A stretch of 36,680 bases of DNA, taken from contig MGVF01000007.1 in NCBI GenBank assembly GCA_001800355.1, positions 1 to 36,680 of the forward strand, read 5' to 3'. This stretch comes from Elusimicrobia bacterium RIFOXYA2_FULL_50_26. GTDB lineage: Bacteria > Elusimicrobiota > Endomicrobiia > Endomicrobiales > XYA2-FULL-47-53. Positions 1-6,433 of the stretch are shown here, one piece after another. A model generated the notes under the pieces. That model did no database searches, was not told the DNA's origin, and saw only the letters and a program-made list of their open reading frames with translations. The position numbers and the translations under genes were made by a program. Position 1 is the stretch's first letter, and each line of letters starts with the position of its first letter.

Positions 1-69
1 CTCGACGAAATCCAGGCCGAAGTTGACCGCAAGTGGGAAAAATTGCTAAAATTAGCGGGAGAAAAATAA
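1..69 (+). CDS. C-terminal end of an unidentified protein
   Basis: An open frame enters from the left edge and ends at TAA 67-69, giving 22 residues rich in Glu, Lys and Leu that would form a charged helix. Nothing in so short a tail identifies the family. The following mntA starts 24 bases later, so the two could share a transcript. A restriction-modification subunit would fit the toxin-antitoxin neighbourhood, but that is a guess from context only. Confidence 0.5.
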   Translation, partial: LDEIQAEVDRKWEKLLKLAGEK

Positions 70-93
70 GCGGTTGAAGGGGCAGATCGGCAC

Positions 94-384
94 ATGAGAA
101 GCCTTTTTGAAATTAAAAATGTTCTGTCGCAATTTAAACCAGAATTGGAAACCAGGTATAAGGTTGCACGGATTGGTATCTTCGGTTCTTATGCGCGTAA
201 TGAACAAAACGAAAAAAGCGATATTGATATAATTGTAGATTTTAAGGAACCGATAGGATTAAAGTTCATTGATTTGGCGGAATTTCTGGAAAATACCCTT
301 AAGATGAAGGTGGACTTGGTGTCAGGCCGCGCCATAAAATCGAACAGATGGTATCATATCCGCAAGGAATTGATATATGTCTAA
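94..384 (+). CDS. mntA: MntA-type nucleotidyltransferase antitoxin
   Basis: Small (96 aa) minimal nucleotidyltransferase of the HEPN/MNT toxin-antitoxin class. The motif GS-x10-DxD is intact: Gly31-Ser32, then Asp43 and Asp45, the metal-binding pair. In characterised MntA/HepT systems the enzyme modifies a tyrosine of the HepT toxin with AMP and so neutralises it. The start is ATG 94, preceded by a purine-rich GAAGGGG about 11 bases upstream. Its stop overlaps the hepT start by 8 bases, the usual translational coupling of this pair. Family assignment is firm; activity of this copy is inferred. Confidence 0.88.
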   Translation: MRSLFEIKNVLSQFKPELETRYKVARIGIFGSYARNEQNEKSDIDIIVDFKEPIGLKFIDLAEFLENTLKMKVDLVSGRAIKSNRWYHIRKELIYV

Positions 385-730
385 GAGGGACTGGCTGCTT
401 TTCGTTGATGATATTATCGAAAGTATTCAGAAAATAGAAACATATATAAGTCCTCTTGGCCATGACGATTTCATGGCTGATCCGAAAACAAATGATGCCG
501 TTGTGCGCAATCTCGAAATAATAGGCGAAGCAACGAAAAACATTCCCGAAGATATTAAGAAAAAGTTCGGCGGTGTAAATTGGAAGGGAATGGCCGGACT
601 GCGCGACAGAATAATTCATCACTATTTCGGCATTGACATGGAATTGATCTGGTTCATAATAACCAATGAACTTGTTCCGCTAAAAGATCAACTTGAAATA
701 GTAAAAAAGCAAAATACCATTCCGGAGTAG
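377..730 (+). CDS. hepT: HepT-type HEPN ribonuclease toxin (DUF86)
   Basis: A 117-residue all-helical HEPN protein of the DUF86/HepT family. The toxin motif R-x4-H-x-Y is complete: Arg76, His81 and Tyr83. In this family Arg and His form the RNase site and the Tyr is the residue the partner MntA AMPylates, so the toxin looks functional. ATG 377 lies inside the end of mntA and AAGGAAT about 9 bases upstream can serve as ribosome binding site. Oddity: the last four codons and the stop (TIPE-stop) lie inside a 16-bp sequence that is repeated at the 5' end of the tRNA-Asn gene 162 bases further on, so the natural 3' end may have been replaced by recombination. Confidence 0.88.
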   Translation: MSKRDWLLFVDDIIESIQKIETYISPLGHDDFMADPKTNDAVVRNLEIIGEATKNIPEDIKKKFGGVNWKGMAGLRDRIIHHYFGIDMELIWFIITNELVPLKDQLEIVKKQNTIPE

Positions 731-900
731 CGAAATGGCCGCGTGTCCGCACGAATAAGTGCGGACGAGCCACGCGGGACGCCGAGCCGGTGAGGCGGCG
801 GGAGGAGCTTGCTCCACCATTGAAAAAGCACCGGAATAGATATAAGCAGTAAAAATTTTAATCGCAGAATAATACACACCATTCCGGAGTAGCTCAATGG
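716..900 (+). repeat. Direct repeat duplicating the tRNA-Asn 5' end
   Basis: ACCATTCCGGAGTAGC occurs exactly at 716-731 and again at 878-893, where it contains the first 11 bases of tRNA-Asn. Beyond it the copies continue to match at 5 of 7 positions (to 738 and 900). The spacer of about 146 bases is GC-rich and palindromic in its first half. The arrangement resembles the two arms of an attachment site or a tandem duplication anchored on the tRNA gene. Confidence 0.8.
739..777. repeat. GC-rich hairpin between hepT and tRNA-Asn
   Basis: Inner stem GTCCGCAC (745-752) pairs with GTGCGGAC (759-766) around a 6-base loop. The outer stem CCGCGT (739-744) pairs with ACGCGG (772-777) across a 5-base bulge. 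No T-run follows, so it is not a standard terminator. A second small hairpin (GGAGC/GCTCC, 804-815) follows. It could be a REP-like element or a structured 3' UTR of hepT. Confidence 0.6.
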
Positions 901-954
901 TGGAGCATCCCGCTGTTAACGGGAGGGTTGTAGGTTCGAATCCTACCTCCGGAG
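883..954 (+). tRNA. tRNA-Asn (anticodon GTT)
   Basis: A full 72-base cloverleaf. The acceptor stem is TCCGGAG paired with CTCCGGA, with discriminator G954. The D stem is GCTC/GAGC, the anticodon stem TCCCG/CGGGA encloses loop CTGTTAA with anticodon GTT, and the T arm is GTAGG-TTCGAAT-CCTAC. No CCA is encoded. Its first bases are duplicated at the end of hepT. Confidence 0.96.
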
Positions 955-1060
955 TTTTTGCAGTAAACGTCGATTTTATCGACGATAATCATTTATTAAT
1001 CAAAATTAAGTCCAGACTCTCATCAAAATGTCTCACAACTGCCATCTTTTACCGCCTATT
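955..1060. other. AT-rich spacer downstream of tRNA-Asn
   Basis: No gene is visible. A weak hairpin (CGTCGA 968-973 with TCGACG 979-984) lies just downstream of the tRNA and of a short T-run. Nothing else is recognisable before the promoter at 1061. Confidence 0.4.
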
Positions 1061-1089
1061 TTTACTCCGGACGTAGAATAACGTATAAT
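1061..1089 (+). promoter_or_regulatory. Sigma70-type promoter ahead of a terminator
   Basis: -35 TTTACT (1061-1066), a 17-base spacer and a perfect -10 TATAAT (1084-1089). Initiation would be near 1096, only about 25 bases before the terminator at 1119-1157, so most transcripts would be roughly 60 bases long unless readthrough occurs. Confidence 0.5.
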
Positions 1090-1118
1090 CTTAATATTAA
1101 TAATGTCTTACATTGTTT

Positions 1119-1157
1119 CACTATTTTCATATGTATATGGGAATAGTGTATTTTTTT
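1119..1157 (+). terminator. Rho-independent terminator
   Basis: A 14-bp stem (1119-1132 with 1135-1148, two G-U pairs) with a minimal loop, followed by TATTTTTTT. It is a strong intrinsic terminator on the plus strand. It could end hepT/tRNA readthrough or act as an attenuator for what follows. Confidence 0.75.
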
Positions 1158-1194
1158 ATCTAAAGGGGGTATCAGGTACGGATGTGATTAAGAG

Positions 1195-1473
1195 TTGCTG
1201 ACACCAGAAGAGCGAATGGAAAGAATATCCGACATTCGTGCTCAAAGTGTGCTGCGTTTAATTGATGCTGAAAAGAACGGGGTAGCCCAGGAACAAAAAC
1301 AGATTGAGCCAGAAATTGTAAATGAAAAACCAGCCATGGCAAGGAGGAAGAAACAAGATACTGAAGAATTTCTCGATACTAACGATGTCATATATTTTAC
1401 CTTCAAGTCTCAAAAATATTCGTTAGATTTTCTCATTTTGATATGCTATAATCTCGATGACGGACAATTATAA
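1195..1473 (+). pseudogene. Remnant of a small DNA-binding-like gene
   Basis: An open frame of 92 codons from TTG 1195 (an ATG follows at 1216). The first 66 codons give a charged helical segment and then a stretch ending in TEEFLDTNDVIYF. That looks like the lead-in to an excisionase or MerR-type helix-turn-helix, but the domain does not follow. From 1394 the frame runs through the 85-bp promoter cassette, so the last 26 residues are not native coding sequence. I read it as a 5' gene fragment truncated where the cassette begins. There is no good ribosome binding site. The HTH guess rests on a short stretch and is weak. Confidence 0.35.
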
Positions 1474-1478
1474 TGAGG
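1394..1478 (+). repeat. Promoter-bearing repeat, copy 1
   Basis: Matches 6841-6925 at 80 of 85 positions with no gaps. It contains an extended -10 promoter (TGCTATAAT, 1445-1452 region, -10 at 1447-1452), a weak -35 about 17-18 bases upstream, and TGAGG at its right end. Here it drives the zeta-like gene; initiation would be near 1459, about 14 bases before the ATG. Confidence 0.85.
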
Positions 1479-2042
1479 GAAAAGAATGTCTATATCATTG
1501 CAGGTTCAAACGGTGCGGGGAAGACAACATTCGCAATAAAATTTCTTCCGGAATATGCAAATTGCCCGCACTTTGTCAATGCCGATCTTATAGCTCAGGG
1601 GTTATCGCCTTTTGAACCTCAAAGGGCGGCCTTAAAAGCTGGCAGGCTTGTCCTGCAACAGATACGCGAGTTTGCCGATCGCGGAGTTTGCTTCGGATTT
1701 GAAACAACCCTTTCGGGAAGATCGTATGTAAAGCTGCTTAAAGAGCTTGCAGAGAAAGGATATAACCTTTATCTTTTCTTCGTTTGGATACCGAATACGG
1801 AATTAGCGATTTCGCGAATCAAGGACAGAGTCGCTGCGGGCGGCCATAATGTTCCTGAAAACGACGTGCGACGGAGATTTAAGCGCAGTATTGGCAATTT
1901 TTTTGAACTATATAAACCATTGCTGACTTCATGGATGTTATTTAATAATTCTGGCACAAAACCTGAGTTGATTGCGAAAGAGGAAAAAGGTAAGCTTGAA
2001 ATAGTAGATAAGCAGTTATTCGATATTATAATTAAAATGTGA
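1473..2042 (+). CDS. Zeta-toxin-like P-loop kinase (COG4185 type)
   Basis: A 189-aa P-loop protein of the short zeta-toxin-like class. Walker A GSNGAGKT lies at 11-18, an Asp in the NADLIA segment at 38, FETTLSG at 76-82 and the basic motif RVAAGGHNVP around 119-128, all typical of COG4185 proteins. True zeta toxins phosphorylate UDP-N-acetylglucosamine; whether this short class does the same is not established. ATG 1473 is the only sensible start because the first beta strand begins at residue 5. It has no separate Shine-Dalgarno sequence and lies about 14 bases after the predicted transcription start, so it may be translated nearly leaderless. A 50-codon partner gene follows 10 bases downstream. 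Confidence 0.8.
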   Translation: MREKNVYIIAGSNGAGKTTFAIKFLPEYANCPHFVNADLIAQGLSPFEPQRAALKAGRLVLQQIREFADRGVCFGFETTLSGRSYVKLLKELAEKGYNLYLFFVWIPNTELAISRIKDRVAAGGHNVPENDVRRRFKRSIGNFFELYKPLLTSWMLFNNSGTKPELIAKEEKGKLEIVDKQLFDIIIKM

Positions 2043-2052
2043 GGTTATTTGT

Positions 2053-2205
2053 ATGAAAAAGCGTCTTTCTTTGCAGGATAAGGCTGAAATCGCATTCAAA
2101 GAAGCGGTTCACGAAGTTGTTAAAGAGCATAAACGAACCGGGCGCCCTCTTTCTATATGGCAGAACGGCAAAGTCGTGCACGTGTCGCCCCGTTCGATCA
2201 AGTAA
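2053..2205 (+). CDS. Small partner protein of the zeta-like gene
   Basis: A 50-aa basic protein starting at ATG 2053, 10 bases after the zeta-like gene, with the weak ribosome binding site GAGGT. An amphipathic N-terminal helix (KAEIAFKEAVHEVVKEH) is followed by the block GRPLSIWQNGKVVHVSP. From memory, this GRPL-IW-GKVV tail is common in tiny proteins encoded directly downstream of COG4185 P-loop genes, which makes it the likely antitoxin or regulator. The assignment is by context and recall; the binding mode is unknown. The order, P-loop protein first and small partner second, is opposite to epsilon-zeta. Confidence 0.65.
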   Translation: MKKRLSLQDKAEIAFKEAVHEVVKEHKRTGRPLSIWQNGKVVHVSPRSIK

Positions 2206-2241
2206 TAATTGATATCGAGCAATAAGTCCGGTTATATTTAG

Positions 2242-2552
2242 TTTGCTGATGTTATAGGCGGAGCATTTTCTGTTGGAGCATTGACGGGCATCGGGGCCAA
2301 TGCATCCGGTACCGATGATGCCGACTATAGCAACGGCGTTAGCGGCACGCGCAGCTATACCCCCGTAACTACACCCCTATATTCCAGATGGTCTTTTCCA
2401 CTAATTTCCTGATTGATTACTATCTATATATTCAGCGGGACAGCCGCATACCCGCAATGGTAAAAGCAAACCTCGATGTTGTTCTCGAAAACATCCGGCC
2501 AAGATTTAGTGGCCATCCTAAATGCCGCACTGCCAATGTTCCGCTGGTATAG
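2242..2552 (+). pseudogene. Frameshifted gene remnant
   Basis: Two abutting open segments in different frames: 2242-2412 (Gly/Ser/Thr-rich, no start codon of its own) and 2388-2552 (54 codons, from an ATG). They read as one protein if a single frameshift is placed near 2390-2410. No family is recognised. The rest of the 483-base stretch 2206-2688 shows no gene. This looks like decayed coding sequence between two toxin-antitoxin modules. Confidence 0.35.
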
Positions 2553-2627
2553 TCCCTCTCTTCGCATTTATACTTTTATACCTTGTTAAACGGAAAGATG
2601 GTATGCATTCTTTGCTAAAAAGCATGG

Positions 2628-2665
2628 TTGATAAATTGATAAAAATATGTTATAGTTGTCAACTA
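2628..2665 (+). promoter_or_regulatory. Promoter and palindromic operator of the ImmA-MazF operon
   Basis: -35 TTGATA (2628-2633), a 17-base spacer and -10 TATAGT (2651-2656), each 5 of 6 to consensus. A perfect 13-bp palindrome TAGTTGTCAACTA (2653-2665) overlaps the -10 and the start point. It is well placed as the operator for the XRE-type repressor encoded by the first gene, giving autoregulation. Binding is inferred. Confidence 0.6.
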
Positions 2666-2688
2666 AGGGGTAAGTAAAAGGGAAAATT

Positions 2689-3870
2689 ATGAATATTAGT
2701 CAAAGGTTGAAGCAACTAAGAATGGCGCGTGGCTTATCGTTAGATGCTTTAGCTGCTACTATGGGGAGCATAGTTACTAAACAAGCCATTTCTAAATACG
2801 AAAAAGGTAAGTCACTGCCATCCCCAGTGGTCATGAATAGATTGGCAGTAGCATTAGGCGTTAAAGCAGCATATTTGTTGAGAGAACCCTCACTGAAAGT
2901 AGAATTCATTTCTTACCGTAAACGATCAACCCTGTCTAAAAAAGTTAAGAACACGGTCGAAAGTGTTGTAAGTCAATCTCTTGAAGAGCGTGTTCGGCTT
3001 CAGCAAATACTCGGATATAATTGCAATTCTGATCTGTCAGTCAAACACCTTTCAATCAAAAACGTGGAAGATGCTGAAAATGCGGCTTGTGAGCTAAGGG
3101 AAAAATGGGCTCTTGGTGTTGATCCTATTGCGAATGTCGTTAGCGTATTGGAAGCTCATTGCATTCATGTATTGAAAATCGAAACTGACACCAAATTTGA
3201 TGGAATATCTGCGGTTGCAACCGATGAACATAACCATGTTCTGTCATCTGCAGTAGTTACAAGAGACGGTGTTTCTGGTGAGAGACAGCGGTTGAATCTT
3301 CTGCATGAGCTTGGGCATTTAGTTCTCAAGATGCCAAAGAGTGTTGACGAAGAAAAAGCAGCGTTTCGATTTGGAGCAGCTTTTTTAGCTCCAGCCGATT
3401 CATTGCGACGTGAAGTGGGTGTTCATAGAGGCTCTATTACTTCTGCTGAATTGCTTTTGCTTAAGAAACAATTCGGTATGAGCATCCAGGCATTATTATA
3501 TAGGCTGAGAAATCTGGGTATTATTAGTGAATCCTATTTCAAAAAATACTGTATTTCTATTAATAAGTTAGGTTGGAAAAAGCGAGAGCCTGAAGAGCTT
3601 GAGCCCGAACAATCCGAATGGCTTTATAGAAATGTTTTGAGAGCTCTTTCTGAAGGATTTATGTCGAAAACAGATGCGGAAAGAATATTAAGTAAGCCAG
3701 TTAATGTTGAAGAATCTCTTGCCCTTGTAAATCGTCAAGCATTCCTAAAACTTCCTTTGGCCGAGAGGCGTAGGCTCCTTGCTGAGCAAGCAAAAGGAGC
3801 ATTGCACCTATACGAAGAGAATCGTAAGCAAGATGATGATCTGCAAGGGGGCGATATAGTTGAATACTAA
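2689..3870 (+). CDS. XRE regulator fused to ImmA/IrrE protease and an antitoxin-like tail
   Basis: A 393-aa protein with three parts. Residues 1-65 are an XRE helix-turn-helix (KQAISKYEKG recognition region). Residues about 120-275 are an ImmA/IrrE (DUF955) metallopeptidase-like domain with HELGH at 206-210 and downstream Glu residues for zinc. The last 45 residues (LPLAERRRLLAEQAKGALHLYEENRKQ...GGDIVEY, given here in part) resemble the C-terminal tail of small antitoxins paired with MazF/PemK toxins. ImmA-type proteases cleave or activate repressors in mobile elements. Here the adjacent mazF overlaps by 11 bases, so this protein is the likely antitoxin and autorepressor. ATG 2689 follows AAGGGAAAA. 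The tail comparison is from memory. Confidence 0.82.
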   Translation: MNISQRLKQLRMARGLSLDALAATMGSIVTKQAISKYEKGKSLPSPVVMNRLAVALGVKAAYLLREPSLKVEFISYRKRSTLSKKVKNTVESVVSQSLEERVRLQQILGYNCNSDLSVKHLSIKNVEDAENAACELREKWALGVDPIANVVSVLEAHCIHVLKIETDTKFDGISAVATDEHNHVLSSAVVTRDGVSGERQRLNLLHELGHLVLKMPKSVDEEKAAFRFGAAFLAPADSLRREVGVHRGSITSAELLLLKKQFGMSIQALLYRLRNLGIISESYFKKYCISINKLGWKKREPEELEPEQSEWLYRNVLRALSEGFMSKTDAERILSKPVNVEESLALVNRQAFLKLPLAERRRLLAEQAKGALHLYEENRKQDDDLQGGDIVEY

Positions 3871-4219
3871 AGCCGCCCCAAAGAGGGGAGAAGTATGGTC
3901 AGTTTGCTTTGATCCGACTGTTGGTTCAGAAATCACAAAAACTCGGCCGGGCATTGTGATCAGTTCTGATGACGTAGGGATTCTTCCTATTAAATTAATA
4001 GCTCCTATAACCAATTGGGACGATCGCTTTTCGAAAAATATCTGGCATATTAAAATTGATCATACACCAGCTAACGGGTTATCGAAAACCTCAACAATTG
4101 ATGTGTTACAAATACGCGGGATGGATGTAAGAAGGTTTCAAAAGAAGCTCGGCCAAGTGCCTGCAAGTGTATTAGATGAGATTGCTGCTGCTCTTGGAAT
4201 AATAGTCGAGTATCAATAA
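3860..4219 (+). CDS. MazF/PemK-family endoribonuclease toxin
   Basis: A 119-aa PemK/MazF-fold protein: the N-terminal RGEVW strand (9-13), TRPGIVIS in the second conserved strand, and a Thr/Ser-containing DVLQIR segment. These toxins cut single-stranded mRNA at short sequences. The start is TTG 3860, inside the end of the ImmA gene, with AGGGGG 8 bases upstream. The 11-base overlap implies coupled translation and a shared transcript. No separate MazE gene exists, so the upstream fusion protein must supply antitoxin function. The reading frame is intact. Confidence 0.85.
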   Translation: MNTKAAPKRGEVWSVCFDPTVGSEITKTRPGIVISSDDVGILPIKLIAPITNWDDRFSKNIWHIKIDHTPANGLSKTSTIDVLQIRGMDVRRFQKKLGQVPASVLDEIAAALGIIVEYQ

Positions 4220-4317
4220 TTTACCAATTTAATACAAAATTGAATCGGAATATGTTATATCCCCTTGGGTGAGTAAGGTTCGAACGTTGTCTACTGAGGG
4301 GAGTTAGATTTGACGTT

Positions 4318-4340
4318 CAGACAAATTCTGGGTTTGTCTG
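4318..4340 (+). repeat. Perfect 8-bp stem-loop in the mazF - 4406 spacer
   Basis: CAGACAAA (4318-4325) pairs with TTTGTCTG (4333-4340) around a 7-base loop. It lies three bases before the terminator stem at 4344. No T-run follows it directly. It may be part of a structured transcript ending at the terminator. Confidence 0.55.
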
Positions 4341-4343
4341 GTT

Positions 4344-4392
4344 AACGCCTCGCCCAGGGCAAAAAACTCCTTGAGCGAGGCGTTTATTTGTT
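4344..4392 (+). terminator. Rho-independent terminator after the MazF operon
   Basis: AACGCCTCGC (4344-4353) pairs with GCGAGGCGTT (4375-4384). The loop is about 21 bases and a T-rich tail, TTATTTGTT, follows. It separates the MazF operon from the gene at 4406. Confidence 0.75.
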
Positions 4393-4405
4393 ATAAAGGT
4401 GACCA

Positions 4406-5083
4406 ATGAAGATTATTACAAATTTGATTACGCTAACTCCTTGGGGTAAAGAACACATGAAGCGATCAACAAAACGCCCGCCCGCATCTCCAATAATTGC
4501 CTCGTCCTCATTGCGAAAGGTGTTCGGATTATTCTGCACCTTGTTGCTATGTTTGGCCGCACCGGCAGGTCACGCAGAAAATCGGCGACCGACCAGTGTT
4601 TATACATCCGTCAAACCGACCGATTGCCATGTACCTCCTCCCCCTCTGGTAACGGCCTATGAAGCACGCGGATTGGCCGTTCGGGAATGCCAAGCTCCAA
4701 AGGGATGGCGCCTGTTCGTTGTATCCACCGACGAATGTTCATGGCTGGAGCTGAGCAGGGACGGGCTTCTCTGGAGCACAGAAGAACAGGTAGTCTACCG
4801 CAATAATTTCGGCAACTTTCCCAATCTTGGTGCCGACAAAGTTGAATGGTGCTTAAGCGCATCAGGCAGTCCCATCGCTCTGATATTCCGCATCTCTGCG
4901 CAGTCGCCCACTCCCCCGGACAACGTCACCGTAATAAAATCCCTGTCGAAGTTGTTTGTTATCCGTCTTGCTGATGGAACGCCGCAGTTCTGTGGCGTTG
5001 TCCAAACCAATAAAGAAGCGCGGGAGCTTGCTGACAGAGTCTCTCCTAACGCGCATCCACTTTCACAACTGCGCCAACCATGA
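4406..5083 (+). CDS. Secreted protein of unknown function
   Basis: 225 aa. I do not recognise the family. A signal peptide is clear: a basic segment is followed by the hydrophobic run LFGLFCTLLLCLAAPAGHA-like core ending in Ala-x-Ala, about residue 56 from the first Met. ATG 4406 has AAAGGTGA upstream. An in-frame ATG at 4457 with GGGG upstream would give a more normal 39-residue signal peptide and may be the true start. The mature part contains five cysteines, suggesting disulfides in the periplasm. Base composition is richer in GC than the toxin genes to the left. Its neighbours downstream are three other orphan exported proteins. Confidence 0.6.
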   Translation: MKIITNLITLTPWGKEHMKRSTKRPPASPIIASSSLRKVFGLFCTLLLCLAAPAGHAENRRPTSVYTSVKPTDCHVPPPPLVTAYEARGLAVRECQAPKGWRLFVVSTDECSWLELSRDGLLWSTEEQVVYRNNFGNFPNLGADKVEWCLSASGSPIALIFRISAQSPTPPDNVTVIKSLSKLFVIRLADGTPQFCGVVQTNKEARELADRVSPNAHPLSQLRQP

Positions 5084-5219
5084 TAATGATGAAATGAAAT
5101 GATTAATGATATTTCGTTTACGCTTAGCGAGCTGGCGGCACATACACAACGCAGCAAGCCGTCGGTTACTATCGCCGTGGACAAGTTCGCCACTTCGTTC
5201 CTTGCGATTACAGTATTTT

Positions 5220-5240
5220 ACTTCTAAACGCTAAAGAGAC
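5220..5240. repeat. Remnant of the GTGTCTC-end repeat element
   Basis: The 21 bases 5220-5240 are identical to the reverse complement of the left arm of the mobile element at 15409. The preceding 40 bases retain only weak similarity to its core. I read it as a decayed copy with one surviving end. The rest of the spacer 5084-5251 shows no gene. Confidence 0.6.
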
Positions 5241-5251
5241 GCCATTTAACA

Positions 5252-5863
5252 ATGCTAAATGTAAAGAAACCTGTGACCCACTATCTCTATCCTTCACTAT
5301 CTCTGCTACTTATCTGGTTTATTTTTATCTGGCTATTTGCTCCAGCGTTTAGTGATAACAATGGCCAGCAAACAAAAATAACAGTCATTGAGGAACAATC
5401 TAAAACCATTGATGCGTTTGTCAATCAATCAGTTGAAAACGGTAGCGGTCTTATCCGTAAAGAGATGCGTTATTGGGAGTTGGAAGGCCTGTTCAGCTCA
5501 AAAAAAACGGAATATATACACGCGATCTTTGCCCAGGGAAGTGTAGTGCGGGAAGAAACGTACTACTTTCATGAAAGTGCGGTTATCCGAGTTGTCATCC
5601 ACAAATTCTGGGATGTGGACAATGAAAAAGATGCCCCCTCTCCACCGATAAAGCAGGATTTCATCGTGAATGATAACCAAATTATTCGACGCATATACAC
5701 AATAGAAGGAACCAAGGCCATAACAAAGACGGACAGCACCAGGCGACCCGCCGATACATTGGCTGCCAGGGCCAATACATTTGCATTAGCGCTCACCACA
5801 ACGGACACTGAAGACGACGCGCTGGAGTACCTTGAAACATTTACCTTTGAATCCTTCCCATGA
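5252..5863 (+). CDS. Membrane-anchored protein of unknown function
   Basis: 203 aa, family not recognised. One hydrophobic segment at about residues 13-33 acts as signal or anchor; the remaining 170 residues are polar with many charged beta-like stretches and would be periplasmic. There is no convincing ribosome binding site upstream of ATG 5252, and no cysteines in the exported part. The first codons (ATGCTAAATGTAAAG) resemble the end of the dispersed 61-bp repeat found at 5867 and 7752, which may mean the 5' end was created by that repeat. It lies among other orphan exported proteins. Confidence 0.5.
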   Translation: MLNVKKPVTHYLYPSLSLLLIWFIFIWLFAPAFSDNNGQQTKITVIEEQSKTIDAFVNQSVENGSGLIRKEMRYWELEGLFSSKKTEYIHAIFAQGSVVREETYYFHESAVIRVVIHKFWDVDNEKDAPSPPIKQDFIVNDNQIIRRIYTIEGTKAITKTDSTRRPADTLAARANTFALALTTTDTEDDALEYLETFTFESFP

Positions 5864-5866
5864 CTT

Positions 5867-5927
5867 ATGTGTTTTCCATTGTGGATGCGGCTGTCTTCGT
5901 CTATAATGCTAAATATAAAGACCTGAC
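5867..5927 (+). repeat. Short dispersed repeat, copy 1
   Basis: 61 bases from ATGTGTTTTCC to GACCTGAC, about 90% identical to 7752-7813. It begins 4 bases after the stop of the 5252 gene. Its right part, AAATATAAAGACCTGAC, is of a kind I associate with REP-type sequences in other genomes; no transposase is nearby. Confidence 0.7.
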
Positions 5928-6000
5928 CCCATTGTGCGAACCGCTGAAGCAAAATCCAGCCTCAAGTCTCATGAAACGAAAGGAATAAAAGGATATCGCG

Positions 6001-6375
6001 ATGAGAAAGTTAGCGGTGGCTATTGTGCTGTTCCTGTCTTTATCTATCAGTGCTTGTGAATGCAACATGAAGCAATATGAAAAGTCAAACGTAGAGATTC
6101 TTTCCGTATATGGAACAGTGACTGGAACAACAGAAATTACGTACCAGCCTATGCTTGACTCTATGTACTACTGCCCCGGCGCAAATGTTCGACATGAGGG
6201 AGAACGACAGAAAGTCTCCCTTGTTCGTTGCAAGATCAACAATAAGTGCCCTGTTGACGTAATTGCGGAGAAGCTGGCCCAAGACCAATGGAAACTTGTC
6301 ATTTCAAGTGCTCCAGACAAAATTGATTTAGTATTTAGCGATGGGGAGATCCAACTTCTGCCGAGAAACAAATGA
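6001..6375 (+). CDS. Small lipoprotein of unknown function
   Basis: 124 aa. The N-terminus MRKLAVAIVLFLSLSISAC is a classic lipoprotein signal with Cys19 as lipidation site. The mature protein is about 105 residues with three further cysteines and no recognised domain. ATG 6001 has AAAAGGATA about 8 bases upstream, a good ribosome binding site. It is followed 58 bases later by another small exported protein. Single-copy small lipoproteins in such islands are sometimes immunity proteins, but nothing here proves that. Confidence 0.6.
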   Translation: MRKLAVAIVLFLSLSISACECNMKQYEKSNVEILSVYGTVTGTTEITYQPMLDSMYYCPGANVRHEGERQKVSLVRCKINNKCPVDVIAEKLAQDQWKLVISSAPDKIDLVFSDGEIQLLPRNK

Positions 6376-6433
6376 CTTCCCCCACGCACGACTCGGGTAG
6401 TCAATTAGCGCAATTTTTTAACATTTCCCGCAG

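Noticed and set aside
4270-4300. tRNA-like T loop (GGTTCGAAC) between mazF and 4406
   Set aside because: The flanking bases do not form a T stem and no acceptor or anticodon arm is present.
4795-5193. Minus-strand frame of 132 codons opposite the secreted protein
   Set aside because: No start signal or recognisable domain; the plus-strand frame has a signal peptide and ribosome binding site.
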